Origin: Gemmata sp051859125
GTDB taxonomy: Bacteria; Planctomycetota; Planctomycetia; Gemmatales; Gemmataceae
Direction of reading: 5' to 3'
DNA length: 64,000 nucleotides
NCBI RefSeq assembly: GCF_051859125.1
Contig: NZ_JBHYGG010000223.1
Span: 1-64,000 of the forward strand
The position numbers were made by a program, and so were the translations under genes. The notes below the pieces were generated by a model. It ran no database searches and had not been told where the DNA came from. It worked only from the letters and a program-made list of their open reading frames with translations. This document shows, in pieces, positions 51,952 through 60,317 of this stretch; positions within the stretch are counted from its first letter, which is position 1; each line of letters begins with the position of its first letter.

Positions 51952-52258
51952 GCGGCCTCCCTGCCTTCCGGGTGCGGCCCGCTGATTACCCGATCGGCCG
52001 CCGCGACGCAATGGAGAGGTGAAGTGACTGGGCCGTGTGCCTGTGGGTTTGGGCGAGCGGGGGACGAAAGTCCCCCGGTGGATGAGAATCGCGATTCCAC
52101 CGGGGGACTTACGTCCCCCGCTCGCCAAGATGCCCAACACAAGAGGCACACCCAATTGAGACGGTGCTGAGAATTTCCCTTGTGTTTTCGACCGCTATCG
52201 GTATCGTTCCCCCCTTCCGGTGCCGCGGGGACGGCCCCGGGGTCCGAGGGGGACGTTC
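51952..52258. other. Intergenic region between divergent genes
   Basis: This 307-base stretch separates lptB and the small exported gene. It contains the GGCGAGC-family element at 52052-52126 and otherwise nothing recognised; promoters for both genes must lie here. Confidence 0.5.
52052..52126. repeat. GGCGAGC-family inverted-repeat element
   Basis: Arms at 52052-52082 (GGCGAGCGGGGGACGAAAGT...) and 52096-52126 pair over 31 bases with one mismatch. The arm shares GGCGAGCGGGGGACG and GTCCCCCGG with the element at 24646. Confidence 0.88.
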
Positions 52259-52531
52259 ATGGCGATGCGTAAGTGTCTGTTGGGTCTGGGGCTGGTTCTG
52301 GGGATGGCGAACGTGGCCGGTGCGACGCCGCCGGTGAGCCCGATGGTCGAGGGCCGCGAGCCGAACCCGGTCGCCCGCGAGTTCTACGAGACCGAGAGCG
52401 TGTCGTTCGGGTACGTCGCCGACGCGGCCCCGGACGCGATCGGGGCCGGGTGGTGGGCGAGCCGCGCCTCGTGGGAGACGCTGCTGAACAAGCTGACGAT
52501 GCCGCTCGGCACGGTCGAACTGTGGGACTGA
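52259..52531 (+). CDS. Small exported hypothetical protein
   Basis: This 90-residue protein has a signal peptide (MAMRKCLLGLGLVLGMANVA) followed by a short acidic domain (EFYETESVSFGYVADAAPDA). GAGGGGG upstream sets the ATG at 52259. The function is unknown. Confidence 0.75.
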   Translation: MAMRKCLLGLGLVLGMANVAGATPPVSPMVEGREPNPVAREFYETESVSFGYVADAAPDAIGAGWWASRASWETLLNKLTMPLGTVELWD

Positions 52532-52540
52532 GTTGGTTTT

Positions 52541-52566
52541 GGCGAGCGGGGGGCGTGAGCCCCCCG
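52541..52566. repeat. Single-arm GGCGAGC repeat fragment
   Basis: GGCGAGCGGGGGGCGTGAGC then CCCCCCG folds into a small hairpin. It matches the start of the GGCGAGC-family arm, but no second arm follows, so it looks like a truncated element just after the small exported gene. Confidence 0.6.
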
Positions 52567-52593
52567 AAGTGTTGCGCACCGGCAATTATTCGC

Positions 52594-53385
52594 TCACGGC
52601 TTCGCCGCGGGCCGCTCGACCTTCTCGACGGCGGCCCAGTAGTCGGTGCCGGCGTGCAGCGAGAACCCGACCAGCACCTCCCGCATCCGCTCCACCTTCA
52701 GCCGGCTGTACTTGTCCTTCTCCACCCGCGCCGCGACCGCGGTCGGCTCGACCATCATGTGCGCGAACACCTCGGCCTTGTCCTCTTCCACGCCCGACGC
52801 CGCGTAGCGGTTCATGAACCCCGGGTCGTCCTTGCCGGTCGTGGTAACGGTCGGGTCGTTCTGCACCTTCGCGCCGCCGGGGCCGTACTTGAACCCGGGC
52901 GGGTTCAGCCGCGTCCACCGCTCGTCCTCGTACAGGCGGCCGTCGTCCTTCAGGTCGACGAAGTGGAAGAACTCGTGGTGGATCACCTTGCGAACGTACA
53001 GGTCGTCGTGGCGGCCGCGGGTGACGTCGAGGTACAGCGTGTCGTGCTCGAAGTCGGGGATCGCGGTGCGGTTCTGGCCGGCGAACGACAGGTTCTTGCA
53101 GAACACGACCGACTTCACCCCCGCCTTCTTCACCAACTCGGGCGGGTACAGCGACCACTCGAACGCGAAGATCGTCGCGTAGGACGCGGCGTCCCTGCGG
53201 TCCGCCTCGGCCCCGTCGATGGTCCCGTGCGTCGTCTTCACCGGGAAGACCGGGGCACGGGTCACGACCTCCAGGTCGTACTTCCGGGCAAGTTTTACCA
53301 GATCGGTTTCGGCGGGCCTGGGCTGCGCCGCGGTCAGTCCCGGCACGAGCGCGACAAGCAGAACGGGCGTCAGTGTTCGGAACAT
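52594..53385 (-). CDS. Putative exported zinc metallopeptidase
   Basis: This 263-residue protein has a signal peptide (MFRTLTPVLLVALVPGLTAA) and the zinc motif HHEFFHFVD (HExxH near residues 136-140), followed by acidic segments that could complete the site (VEEDKAEVFAHMM). It resembles putative zinc-binding metallopeptidases of unknown role. ATG at 53385 is chosen over an upstream start because it begins the signal peptide. It lies 20 bases downstream of the TIGR01777 gene. Confidence 0.82.
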   Translation of the reverse strand: MFRTLTPVLLVALVPGLTAAQPRPAETDLVKLARKYDLEVVTRAPVFPVKTTHGTIDGAEADRRDAASYATIFAFEWSLYPPELVKKAGVKSVVFCKNLSFAGQNRTAIPDFEHDTLYLDVTRGRHDDLYVRKVIHHEFFHFVDLKDDGRLYEDERWTRLNPPGFKYGPGGAKVQNDPTVTTTGKDDPGFMNRYAASGVEEDKAEVFAHMMVEPTAVAARVEKDKYSRLKVERMREVLVGFSLHAGTDYWAAVEKVERPAAKP

Positions 53386-53405
53386 GGCGCGTGCGGGTTG
53401 TGTGG

Positions 53406-54806
53406 TCACCGGCCCAGCAGAAAACGCAGGGCCCGCGGCAATTCACTGTGGTCGAAGGCGAGTCCGGTGTCGAGTAGCTTTTTTGGTGAAGTTCGCAGGC
53501 TCGCCAGGAGGCCGTCGTCCGCGATCCCTCCAAACATCAACCTCAACGCGACCCGCGGGAGCCGCAGAACCGCGGGCCTCCGCAGGACCGCTCCGAGCGC
53601 CTTCGTGAACTCGCGGTTCGTGACCGGATTCGGCGAACACCCGTTGACCGGCCCGCTCACGCTCTCGGTCATGAGGCAGTGGTGCAACGCGCCCACAAGG
53701 TCGCCGATGGTGACCCACGGCACCCACTGAGTCCCCGACCCGAGGACCGCACCCGCACCGGCCCGGAACGCCGGGAGTTGCTTCCCGAGCGCCCCGTCGC
53801 GGGGGCTGAGGACGACGCCGATCCGCATGTTCGCGGTCCGCACGCCGGCGTCGCGGGCCGGGTGCGTCGCCTCCTCCCACTCCTTGCACACGTCGGGGAA
53901 GTAGCCCTCACCGGCCGCGGAGTCTTCGGTCAATACCTCGTCGCCGCGGGAGCCGTAGAAGCCGACCGCAGACGCGCAGACGAACGCCTTCGGCCGCGAG
54001 GCCGCGGGCAGGGCGGCGATCGCCGTCGCGAGGTGGCGCGTCGGCACGGTGCGGCTCTCGCGGATCTTCTGCTTCTTCTCCTCGTTCCACCGTCCAGATG
54101 CGACGTTGTCCCCCGCGAGGTGAATCACCGCGTCGACGCCGTCCAGCGCGGCCGGGTCGAGCGGCCCCGACGGGTTCCACTTCACCCACTTCGTCCCGTC
54201 GTCGAACTTTGGCGTGGTGCTCCCGCTGACGAGCCGCACGACGCGGTGCCCGCCCGTGAGGAGGAACGGCACGAGGTCCGAGCCGACGAGCCCGCGCGAG
54301 CCGGTGATCGCGACCGTGAGCCGCGGGCGGTCGCGGTACAGGTTGTGCCGCCGCAGGTCGCTCGCGGTGACGGCGTGGCGGTACGCGAACATCGCTCCGA
54401 GCCGCCGCCCCACCATCCCGCCGCCGAACGCGCTGCCGACCGACCCGAGCGGCACGCGGTAGGTGATGTGGTCTTCGAGGAACGACGCGTTCGGCCCGTC
54501 GGGGATGCAGCGGTGCGTGTGGTTCCAGAACGCGAACGGCCCCTTCACCTGCCGGTCCTGGAACTGGCGGCCGGGTTGGAAGTCGTACAACTCCGCGACC
54601 CACGCCGCCGTCACCGGGCCGAACAGAGCGGTCCGCATCTCGACGCGGTGCCCGTCGGTGCCGAACGCGCCGTGACTGGCGGTCTGCTCGACGTGCTCCC
54701 ACGGCGGCTGCAACCGCTGGAACGCGAGCGGGCGGCCGTGCCAGGCGTACAATTCATCCGCCGACACGGGCATCGGGGACCGCAGCGTGAACGTGGCGTC
54801 GGACAT
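53406..54806 (-). CDS. TIGR01777 family oxidoreductase with SRPBCC-like N-terminus
   Basis: This 466-residue two-domain protein has an N-terminal START/SRPBCC-like domain (about 1-155; QPPWEHVEQTASHGAFGTDG, WAVAELYDFQPG-like, AFWNHTHRCIPDGP) and a C-terminal NAD(P)-binding epimerase-type domain with AITGSRGLVGSDLVPFLL (GxxGxxG) near residue 167, VIHLAGDNVASGRW and FVCASAVGFYGSRGDE. This is the TIGR01777 arrangement (SulA-like sugar nucleotide epimerase-related), whose substrate is unknown. ATG at 54806 is clear; a GGCGAGC repeat lies between it and the divergent hutH. Confidence 0.9.
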   Translation of the reverse strand: MSDATFTLRSPMPVSADELYAWHGRPLAFQRLQPPWEHVEQTASHGAFGTDGHRVEMRTALFGPVTAAWVAELYDFQPGRQFQDRQVKGPFAFWNHTHRCIPDGPNASFLEDHITYRVPLGSVGSAFGGGMVGRRLGAMFAYRHAVTASDLRRHNLYRDRPRLTVAITGSRGLVGSDLVPFLLTGGHRVVRLVSGSTTPKFDDGTKWVKWNPSGPLDPAALDGVDAVIHLAGDNVASGRWNEEKKQKIRESRTVPTRHLATAIAALPAASRPKAFVCASAVGFYGSRGDEVLTEDSAAGEGYFPDVCKEWEEATHPARDAGVRTANMRIGVVLSPRDGALGKQLPAFRAGAGAVLGSGTQWVPWVTIGDLVGALHHCLMTESVSGPVNGCSPNPVTNREFTKALGAVLRRPAVLRLPRVALRLMFGGIADDGLLASLRTSPKKLLDTGLAFDHSELPRALRFLLGR

Positions 54807-54825
54807 GGTGCAACCCGTGGTGGTA

Positions 54826-54894
54826 TTGGCGAGCGGGGAGCGGGAGCGACCGGAGTGACGTTGCTCCGGTCGCTCACGCTCCCGGCTCGCCCAA
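54826..54894. repeat. GGCGAGC-family inverted-repeat element
   Basis: TTGGCGAGCGGGGAGCGGGA at 54826 and TCCCGGCTCGCCCAA ending near 54894 form arms of about 35 bases. The TTGGCGAGCGGGG end matches the elements at 24646 and 52052, while the inner part differs, showing a family with shared ends and variable centres. It separates the divergent TIGR01777 and hutH genes. Confidence 0.82.
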
Positions 54895-54908
54895 ATCAGG
54901 TAACCGCA

Positions 54909-56399
54909 ATGCCGCCGCCCCGCATCACCGTCCGCACCTTGCACGCCGACCTCGCGGCGAGCGCCGCGTACTTCCGCTCCGACACGTCGGCGGTCGAGGC
55001 GAGTCGCGCGCGGGTCGAGGCGGCGACCGCCGACGGCCGCGCGCACTACGGCATCAACACCGGCTTCGGCGTCCTCGCGAACAAGCGCGTCCCGGACCTC
55101 CAGCTCCACCTGCTCCAGCGGAACCTGCTGCTCAGTCACGCCGTCGGCGTCGGCGAACCCGTGCCGCCCGAAATCACCCGCGTCATGCTGCGGGCGAAGG
55201 TCCACGGGCTCGGGCTCGGCTACTCCGGCGTGTCGCTGCCAACGTTCCGCCGGCTCCTCGACTTCGACGAACGCGGGTTGGTGCCGGTGGTCCCCAGTCG
55301 AGGCAGCGTCGGGGCGAGCGGCGATCTCGCGCCACTCGCGCACCTGTGCCTGCCGCTCATCGGCCACGGCGAGTTCTGGAACGACGCCCGCACCGCACCC
55401 GTCCCCGCGGCCGACGTGCTTCGAGCGCACGACCTGCCGCCGCTCGAACTCGGCGCGAAGGATGGCCTCGCGCTCATCAACGGCACCCAGCTCATGAGCG
55501 GGTACGGGGCGTTCGTTCTGGAGAAGTGTACGCGGTTCGTCGACCTGTTCGACCTGAGTGCCGCGATGTCGCTCGAAGCGCTCCAGGGGAGCATCCGGCC
55601 GTTCGACCCCCGCATCCACGCCGTCCGCCCGCACCCCGGGCACGGCGTTGTTGCAGCGAACGTGCGGCGGCTGCTGGAGGCGAGCGAGATCCTCGAAGCG
55701 CACCGGAACTGCGGGAAGGTGCAGGACCCGTACTGCCTGCGGTGCGTGCCGCAGGTCCACGGCGCGAGCCGCGACGCGCTCGGGTACGCGATCGGCGTGC
55801 TCGAAACCGAGCTGAACGGCGTCACCGACAACCCGCTCGTGTTCGACAACGGCGACATCGTCAGCGGCGGGAACTTTCACGGCCAGCCGCTCGCACTCGC
55901 ACTCGACTTCGCCGCGATCGCGCTGGCGGAACTGGCGAGCATCTCCGAGCGCCGCATCTACCTGCTGCTCGAAGGCCACGACGGGCTGCCGAAGTTGCTG
56001 ATGCGCGAGACCGGGCTGAACTCGGGGTTCATGATCCCGCAGTACACGGCCGCGGCGCTCGTGAGCGAGAACAAGGGGCTGTGCCACCCGGCGAGCGTCG
56101 ACTCGATCCCCACGAGCCTCGGCCAGGAGGACCACGTCAGCATGGGGAGCATCTCGGCGGTGAAGCTGCTGCGGGTGTTCGACAACGTCGAGACGGTACT
56201 CGCCATCGAGGTGCTGACCGCGGCGCAGGCGCTCGACTACCGCCTGCCGCTGCGGCCCGGCCGCGGGGTCGAGGCGGCGCACCGCGTGGTCCGCGCCGCG
56301 TGCCCGCACCACGAGGTCGACTACCTGTTCCGCGACGACCTGGAGAAGGCGTTCGCGCTGGTCCGCGGCCGCGAACTGCTCGACGCCGCCGGGTTCTAA
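54909..56399 (+). CDS. hutH: Histidine ammonia-lyase HutH
   Basis: The 496-residue enzyme deaminates histidine to urocanate using the self-formed MIO group from Ala136-Ser137-Gly138 (VGASGDLAPLAHL). Other family marks are YGINTGFGVLANK, LINGTQLMSGYGA, RCVPQVHGASRDAL, ETELNGVTDNPLVF and QEDHVSMGSIS. Length and motifs fit HutH rather than phenylalanine lyase or aminomutase, though substrate choice cannot be proved here. The rest of the hut pathway is not in the window. Its stop overlaps the convergent WD40 gene by four bases. Confidence 0.93.
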   Translation: MPPPRITVRTLHADLAASAAYFRSDTSAVEASRARVEAATADGRAHYGINTGFGVLANKRVPDLQLHLLQRNLLLSHAVGVGEPVPPEITRVMLRAKVHGLGLGYSGVSLPTFRRLLDFDERGLVPVVPSRGSVGASGDLAPLAHLCLPLIGHGEFWNDARTAPVPAADVLRAHDLPPLELGAKDGLALINGTQLMSGYGAFVLEKCTRFVDLFDLSAAMSLEALQGSIRPFDPRIHAVRPHPGHGVVAANVRRLLEASEILEAHRNCGKVQDPYCLRCVPQVHGASRDALGYAIGVLETELNGVTDNPLVFDNGDIVSGGNFHGQPLALALDFAAIALAELASISERRIYLLLEGHDGLPKLLMRETGLNSGFMIPQYTAAALVSENKGLCHPASVDSIPTSLGQEDHVSMGSISAVKLLRVFDNVETVLAIEVLTAAQALDYRLPLRPGRGVEAAHRVVRAACPHHEVDYLFRDDLEKAFALVRGRELLDAAGF

Positions 56400-57409
56400 G
56401 CGTCCACGTCCCAGAGCACGACCTGCCCCTTCTCGCCGCCGGCCGCGGCCACGTTCCCGTCCGGGCTGAACGCGACCGACCGGGCGCGGCCGATGTTCCA
56501 GTCGAACGTGCGGGCGACCGCCCAGTTCGCGTCGCGGTCGCGGAACCGCACCGTCCCGTCGTTACTCCCCACCGCGAGGTAGCGGCCCGACGGGTGGAAC
56601 GCCATCGCCGTCAGCTCCATCCGGTTCGTGCGGCGGAACGTGAACGCCTTCGTGGGGTCGGCCAGGCGGCGGAGGGACACGGAGAACAATGTCAGGGACG
56701 CGAACCACTCCCCGTCGGCGGAAATGTCGAGAGTACCGGCAGGTCCGTCGTCGCCCACGAAGCGGGTCTCGTCCAGCAGCTCGCCGTCGGCGACCGACCG
56801 CGTGCGGAGATAGGTCTCCTCCGGGCTGATGAGGCTGGTGTGGTTCGAGTCGGCGTACCGGGCCGACAGGTACTCGACCGTCGCGAACCGCTTCCCGCCG
56901 GGTAGGAACGCCAGCCCGCCGATTCCGCCCTGGCCCGAGTAGCTGGTTTTGCCGCTCCACGGCGTCTGCTCCCACCGCACAGGGCCGAGGCCCGTTGCCG
57001 TTAATTCGAGGGCGACCCGGCGACTCGGCGCGGTGGTGACGGTGGAGTCGTGAACCACCACGCAATCCCCGCCGGGTGCGACCGCGATCACGCCGATCAC
57101 GCGGTTCTGGCCGAACGCCGTGGGCTCGGCCGCCGCCCCCGTTCGAGTGTCCACCGCGAGGAGCCCCCCGTACCCGCCGTTGACCAGCATCCAGCGGCCG
57201 CTTGGGTCGAACTGCACCTGCTTCGCGGTCGCGCCGGGCAGGGGCGGGCCGCAAGTGGCAAGGGCTCCCGTGGACACGTCGAGCAACTGCACGACCGAGT
57301 CCACCCGCTCGCGGGAAACTTTGACCGTCTTGACGAGCGCCAGCCGCGTGCCGTCGGGGGTGAACGTCAGCACCTCAACTGGCTTCTTCTGCGTGCTGAA
57401 GACTCGCAC
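56396..57409 (-). CDS. WD40 repeat protein (first of a tandem pair)
   Basis: This 337-residue protein has WD40-like repeats, ending in MELTAMAFHPSGRYLAVGSN and VAFSPDGNVAAAGGEKGQVV then LWDVDA. GTG at 57409 is the start, with GGAGG upstream. It is 17 bases downstream of a paralogue, whose C-terminal 75 residues are almost identical at both protein and DNA level, suggesting recent duplication or gene conversion. Confidence 0.9.
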   Translation of the reverse strand: MRVFSTQKKPVEVLTFTPDGTRLALVKTVKVSRERVDSVVQLLDVSTGALATCGPPLPGATAKQVQFDPSGRWMLVNGGYGGLLAVDTRTGAAAEPTAFGQNRVIGVIAVAPGGDCVVVHDSTVTTAPSRRVALELTATGLGPVRWEQTPWSGKTSYSGQGGIGGLAFLPGGKRFATVEYLSARYADSNHTSLISPEETYLRTRSVADGELLDETRFVGDDGPAGTLDISADGEWFASLTLFSVSLRRLADPTKAFTFRRTNRMELTAMAFHPSGRYLAVGSNDGTVRFRDRDANWAVARTFDWNIGRARSVAFSPDGNVAAAGGEKGQVVLWDVDA

Positions 57410-57426
57410 GGGCGGCCTCCGGTCCC

Positions 57427-58329
57427 TTACTCGTCCACGTCCCAGAGCACGACCTGACCCTTCTCGCCGCCGGCCGCGGCGACGTTCCCGTCCGGGCTGA
57501 ACGCGACCGACTTCAGCCCGCGGACCTGCCAGTCGAAGGTCCTGGCGACCGCCCAGTTCGCGTCGCGGTCGTGGAACCGCACCGTGGTGTCGCCGCTCGC
57601 CACCGCGAGGAACCGGCCCGCCGGGTGGAACGCGATGCCGGTGACCGGCTTCTTGCTCGCGTTCGGAACCTTCACGAACCGCGTGACGTCGGCACCCTCG
57701 TGGACGATCACGAACTTCTCGGCCGCGTACGCGACCCACGCTCCGTCCGGCGAAACACTGGGTTGGTTCCCGACTTCGCCGGTGGACGGTGCCGAGTGCA
57801 ACACGAGGCCGCTCTCGGCGGCCCGCACCCGCACCAGGACCTGCCACTCGTTCCGCGTCCCCCTCACAAAGTGTCGCTCGATCGTGACGAACCGCTTGCC
57901 GTCGGGGTAGAAGTCCAGTCCTTCGAGAATGTCGGGGCTCAGCGACTTCGTCCACTTCCGGGGGCCGAGTCCCTTCGCGGTGAGGTCGAACGCACCGATC
58001 CGGCCGCCGGCCGCCAGCACCAGCCCGGTCGGTGAGACGGCCACGAGATTGGAGTCGAACTTGGCGGTCTCCTGGAAGCCCCAGGTCCGGGCGTTGAAGA
58101 CCCGAACGCCGCCGTTGTACCCGACGCCGAGCAGCAGGTGCCGCCCCTTTGGGTCGAACCGCAGGCTGCCTGGCAGGGCGGCCCAGTAGACCATCTCCGC
58201 CGAATCGACGGTGCCGGCGGCCACGTCCCACAGGTCGAGGCGGAGGTACGTGCCCGCTGCCAGCGTCCTGCCGTCGGGGCTGAACGCCAGTACCGTGACC
58301 CGCCCGCTCTTGCCCTTGAGAAGTCGCAC
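57427..58329 (-). CDS. WD40 repeat protein (second of a tandem pair)
   Basis: The 300-residue protein has WD40-like repeats (SGRVTVLAFSPDGRTLAAGT, LEGLDFYPDGKRFVTIERHF, VTGIAFHPAGRFLAVASGDT, VAFSPDGNVAAAGGEKGQVV) with the end LWDVDE. The start is GTG at 58329 after GGAGAG. It is the upstream twin of the gene at 56396 and lies 17 bases after the alpha/beta hydrolase gene, probably in one operon. Confidence 0.9.
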   Translation of the reverse strand: MRLLKGKSGRVTVLAFSPDGRTLAAGTYLRLDLWDVAAGTVDSAEMVYWAALPGSLRFDPKGRHLLLGVGYNGGVRVFNARTWGFQETAKFDSNLVAVSPTGLVLAAGGRIGAFDLTAKGLGPRKWTKSLSPDILEGLDFYPDGKRFVTIERHFVRGTRNEWQVLVRVRAAESGLVLHSAPSTGEVGNQPSVSPDGAWVAYAAEKFVIVHEGADVTRFVKVPNASKKPVTGIAFHPAGRFLAVASGDTTVRFHDRDANWAVARTFDWQVRGLKSVAFSPDGNVAAAGGEKGQVVLWDVDE

Positions 58330-58346
58330 GGCCGCTCTCCGGTGCG

Positions 58347-59237
58347 TTACTTCTTCGCGTCGAGCAGGCCGCGGGCCTTCATCCACTCGCCGAGGCGGTC
58401 GGGCCACGACGCGACCGACGTCTCGCCGCCGGTCCACATTGGGTCGCGGCCCAGGCCGACGCCGTGCTTGCCCTTCTCGTAGATGTGCATCTCGATCGGC
58501 ACGCCGGCCTTCTTGCACGCCAGGTAGAACCGCACCGCGTTCTCGGGCACGACGGCGGTGTCGGCGCTCGTGTGGAAGATGAACGTCGGCGGCGTCTCCT
58601 TCGTCACCTGCTTCTCGTTCGAGTACAGCTCGACCTGCTTTTCGTCGGGCTTCTCGCCGAGCAGGTTCTTCCGCGAGCCGCCGTGGGTGACGCCCGGCTC
58701 CATCGTCACGACCGGGTACGCGAGGATCAAGAAGTCGGGCCGGCAGCTCGTCTTGTCGATCGCGTCGCCCTCGGCGAGTCCCGCGTCGAAGTGCGTGCCG
58801 GCCGTGCTCGCGAGGTGCCCGCCGGCCGAGAAGCCCCAGATGCCGACGCGCTTCGGGTCGACGCCGTAGTCCGCGGCCCTCGCCCGCACGGTGCGGATCG
58901 CCCGATGCGCGTCGGCGAGCGGGGCGGCCAGCAGCGGGCCGGGGCGGTCCTTGCCGGTGATGCGGTACTTCAGCACGAAGGCGTGGACGCCGAGCCCGTT
59001 GAGGAACTCCGCGACCTGCTTGCCTTCGTGGTCCATCGCCAGGAACCCGTACCCGCCGCCGGGACAGATCACGACCCCGGCCCCGGTCGCCTTGTCCTTC
59101 GGCACGAGGTACGGCGTCAGGGTCGGCTTGTCGGTCTCGGCGTCGCCGACGGCGTGCGGGGCCTTGCCGTCCCAGAGCGGGAACGGTTGCGGAGCGGCAC
59201 CGGCGGCGGCGACCGCCAGGAGGAGGGAAACGAACAT
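58347..59237 (-). CDS. Exported alpha/beta hydrolase, xylan esterase-like
   Basis: This 296-residue protein has a signal peptide (MFVSLLLAVAAAGAAPQPFP), the nucleophile motif GIWGFSAGGHLAST (Ser near residue 137), a likely acid in HTSADTAVVPENA and a histidine in KGKHGVGLG. These match the acetylxylan esterase-like, 'endo-1,4-beta-xylanase B-like' alpha/beta hydrolases common in planctomycetes. The start at 59237 begins the signal; the upstream frame is not coding. It precedes the tandem WD40 genes. Confidence 0.9.
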   Translation of the reverse strand: MFVSLLLAVAAAGAAPQPFPLWDGKAPHAVGDAETDKPTLTPYLVPKDKATGAGVVICPGGGYGFLAMDHEGKQVAEFLNGLGVHAFVLKYRITGKDRPGPLLAAPLADAHRAIRTVRARAADYGVDPKRVGIWGFSAGGHLASTAGTHFDAGLAEGDAIDKTSCRPDFLILAYPVVTMEPGVTHGGSRKNLLGEKPDEKQVELYSNEKQVTKETPPTFIFHTSADTAVVPENAVRFYLACKKAGVPIEMHIYEKGKHGVGLGRDPMWTGGETSVASWPDRLGEWMKARGLLDAKK

Positions 59238-59403
59238 CGGTGGACCCACGGTGTGCGGGGGAGGGGAGGTGCTGTGCGGATAGGGTATGCGAAGGCGCGG
59301 GGAAGTGAACAGAGGCGGAAGTGCCGACGCGGGCGCTGGGCCGGCGGTCGGGTCGGGGGCACAGCACGAGAGCCGTGCCCGCGGAGGCAGGTGCGGTCGG
59401 AGG

Positions 59404-59607
59404 TCAGGCGCGGCCGGCGGAAGCGGGCTGGGCCGCGAGGAGCTCACCGATGAACCGGCGGAGCATCTGGCCGGTGGTCATCCCGCGGCGGCTGGCGGCC
59501 GCTTCGAGTTCCATCGCCTGCCAGCGGGGCAGCAGCAGGGGCAGCTCGACGACTTCCTGGTCGATGCGGGCCACGTCGGATGAGATGCCGTCGAATAGAG
59601 GTTGCAC
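59404..59607 (-). CDS. Ribbon-helix-helix-like small protein
   Basis: The 67-residue protein has an N-terminal strand-like VELPLLLPRWQAMELEAA and the helical RGMTTGQMLRRFIGELLAAQ, the strand-helix-helix pattern of ribbon-helix-helix DNA-binding proteins. The start is GTG at 59607; longer open forms lack an ATG. It may regulate its own region or nearby genes. Classification by pattern only. Confidence 0.65.
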   Translation of the reverse strand: MQPLFDGISSDVARIDQEVVELPLLLPRWQAMELEAAASRRGMTTGQMLRRFIGELLAAQPASAGRA

Positions 59608-60317
59608 GATAACACCTGCCGTGGATTGCGGGAACGGCAACGATTGGGGCGTCGCCGAAGGTCGCGGGCCGACATTGTCCTGCGAGTCACCCTGCCGGGG
59701 GCAGGGTACGTCAGCCCCGTGCGCCCGGCATCCTACCCCGTTTCATAGCCGGCAACAAGCACCGGGGTACGGATCGGATAAAACTCGGAGCCGTCAAACG
59801 ATCACAAGGCCGGGCACGGCTTGGTCGGCCTTTATTCCGCACCCGTGATCGAGCAGCCGTGCTCGGGGATCGGGAGGGGGACCGCACGGGAATCGCAAGA
59901 CGGGAAAAGTGATTGCAACGCGAGTGCCGACCAAAATAATGCACGTTCTTTTGCGGTAAGTTGCTATGATCATGAGACTTGCGATGAGACGGCAGCAGAC
60001 CGTGAGATTGTGACAGAAGAATCTTGCCCAAAGAGGAAGCACGTCCTGTTCCGGATCAAGCATTCGACCAGCCATTTAGCTCGTTCGGCCGCCCCCTGGG
60101 GCCGTCCCGGGTCGGGTCGGGACCGCCGTGCCGGTTGTCCGGAACGCCCGGGTTGAGCGGGCTGATTCCGTCGGTTCGACGCGCCCTTCAAGAAATGCAC
60201 GAAAGATCTTGACGCGCCGTCGCGAAGGGGGGCAAAGGCGGTTACCATTTCTGAATATACGAGTCCTCACGCCCCACCCGTGAACGGTGCTTTCCCGCGA
60301 CGCGCGGAGCGGACATC
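59608..60317. other. Long non-coding gap of lower GC
   Basis: This 710-base gap is the longest stretch without a gene and has a visibly lower GC content, with AAAATAATGCACGTTCTTTT near 59933. Open frames in it have poor codon use. A weak hairpin AAGGCCG/CGGCCTT at 59806-59832 followed by TTTATT may be a terminator. The last 80 bases lead to the ATG at 60318. No tRNA or known RNA was recognised. Confidence 0.5.
59806..59836 (+). terminator. Weak terminator-like hairpin
   Basis: AAGGCCG at 59806-59812 pairs with CGGCCTT at 59826-59832 across a 13-base loop, followed by TATT. Short T-tract; orientation uncertain. Confidence 0.3.

Noticed and set aside
59821..60156. Open frames of 90-110 codons in the gap before the giant membrane protein
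   Set aside because: Codon use lacks the G/C-rich third positions of the real genes, and there is no domain or ribosome site.
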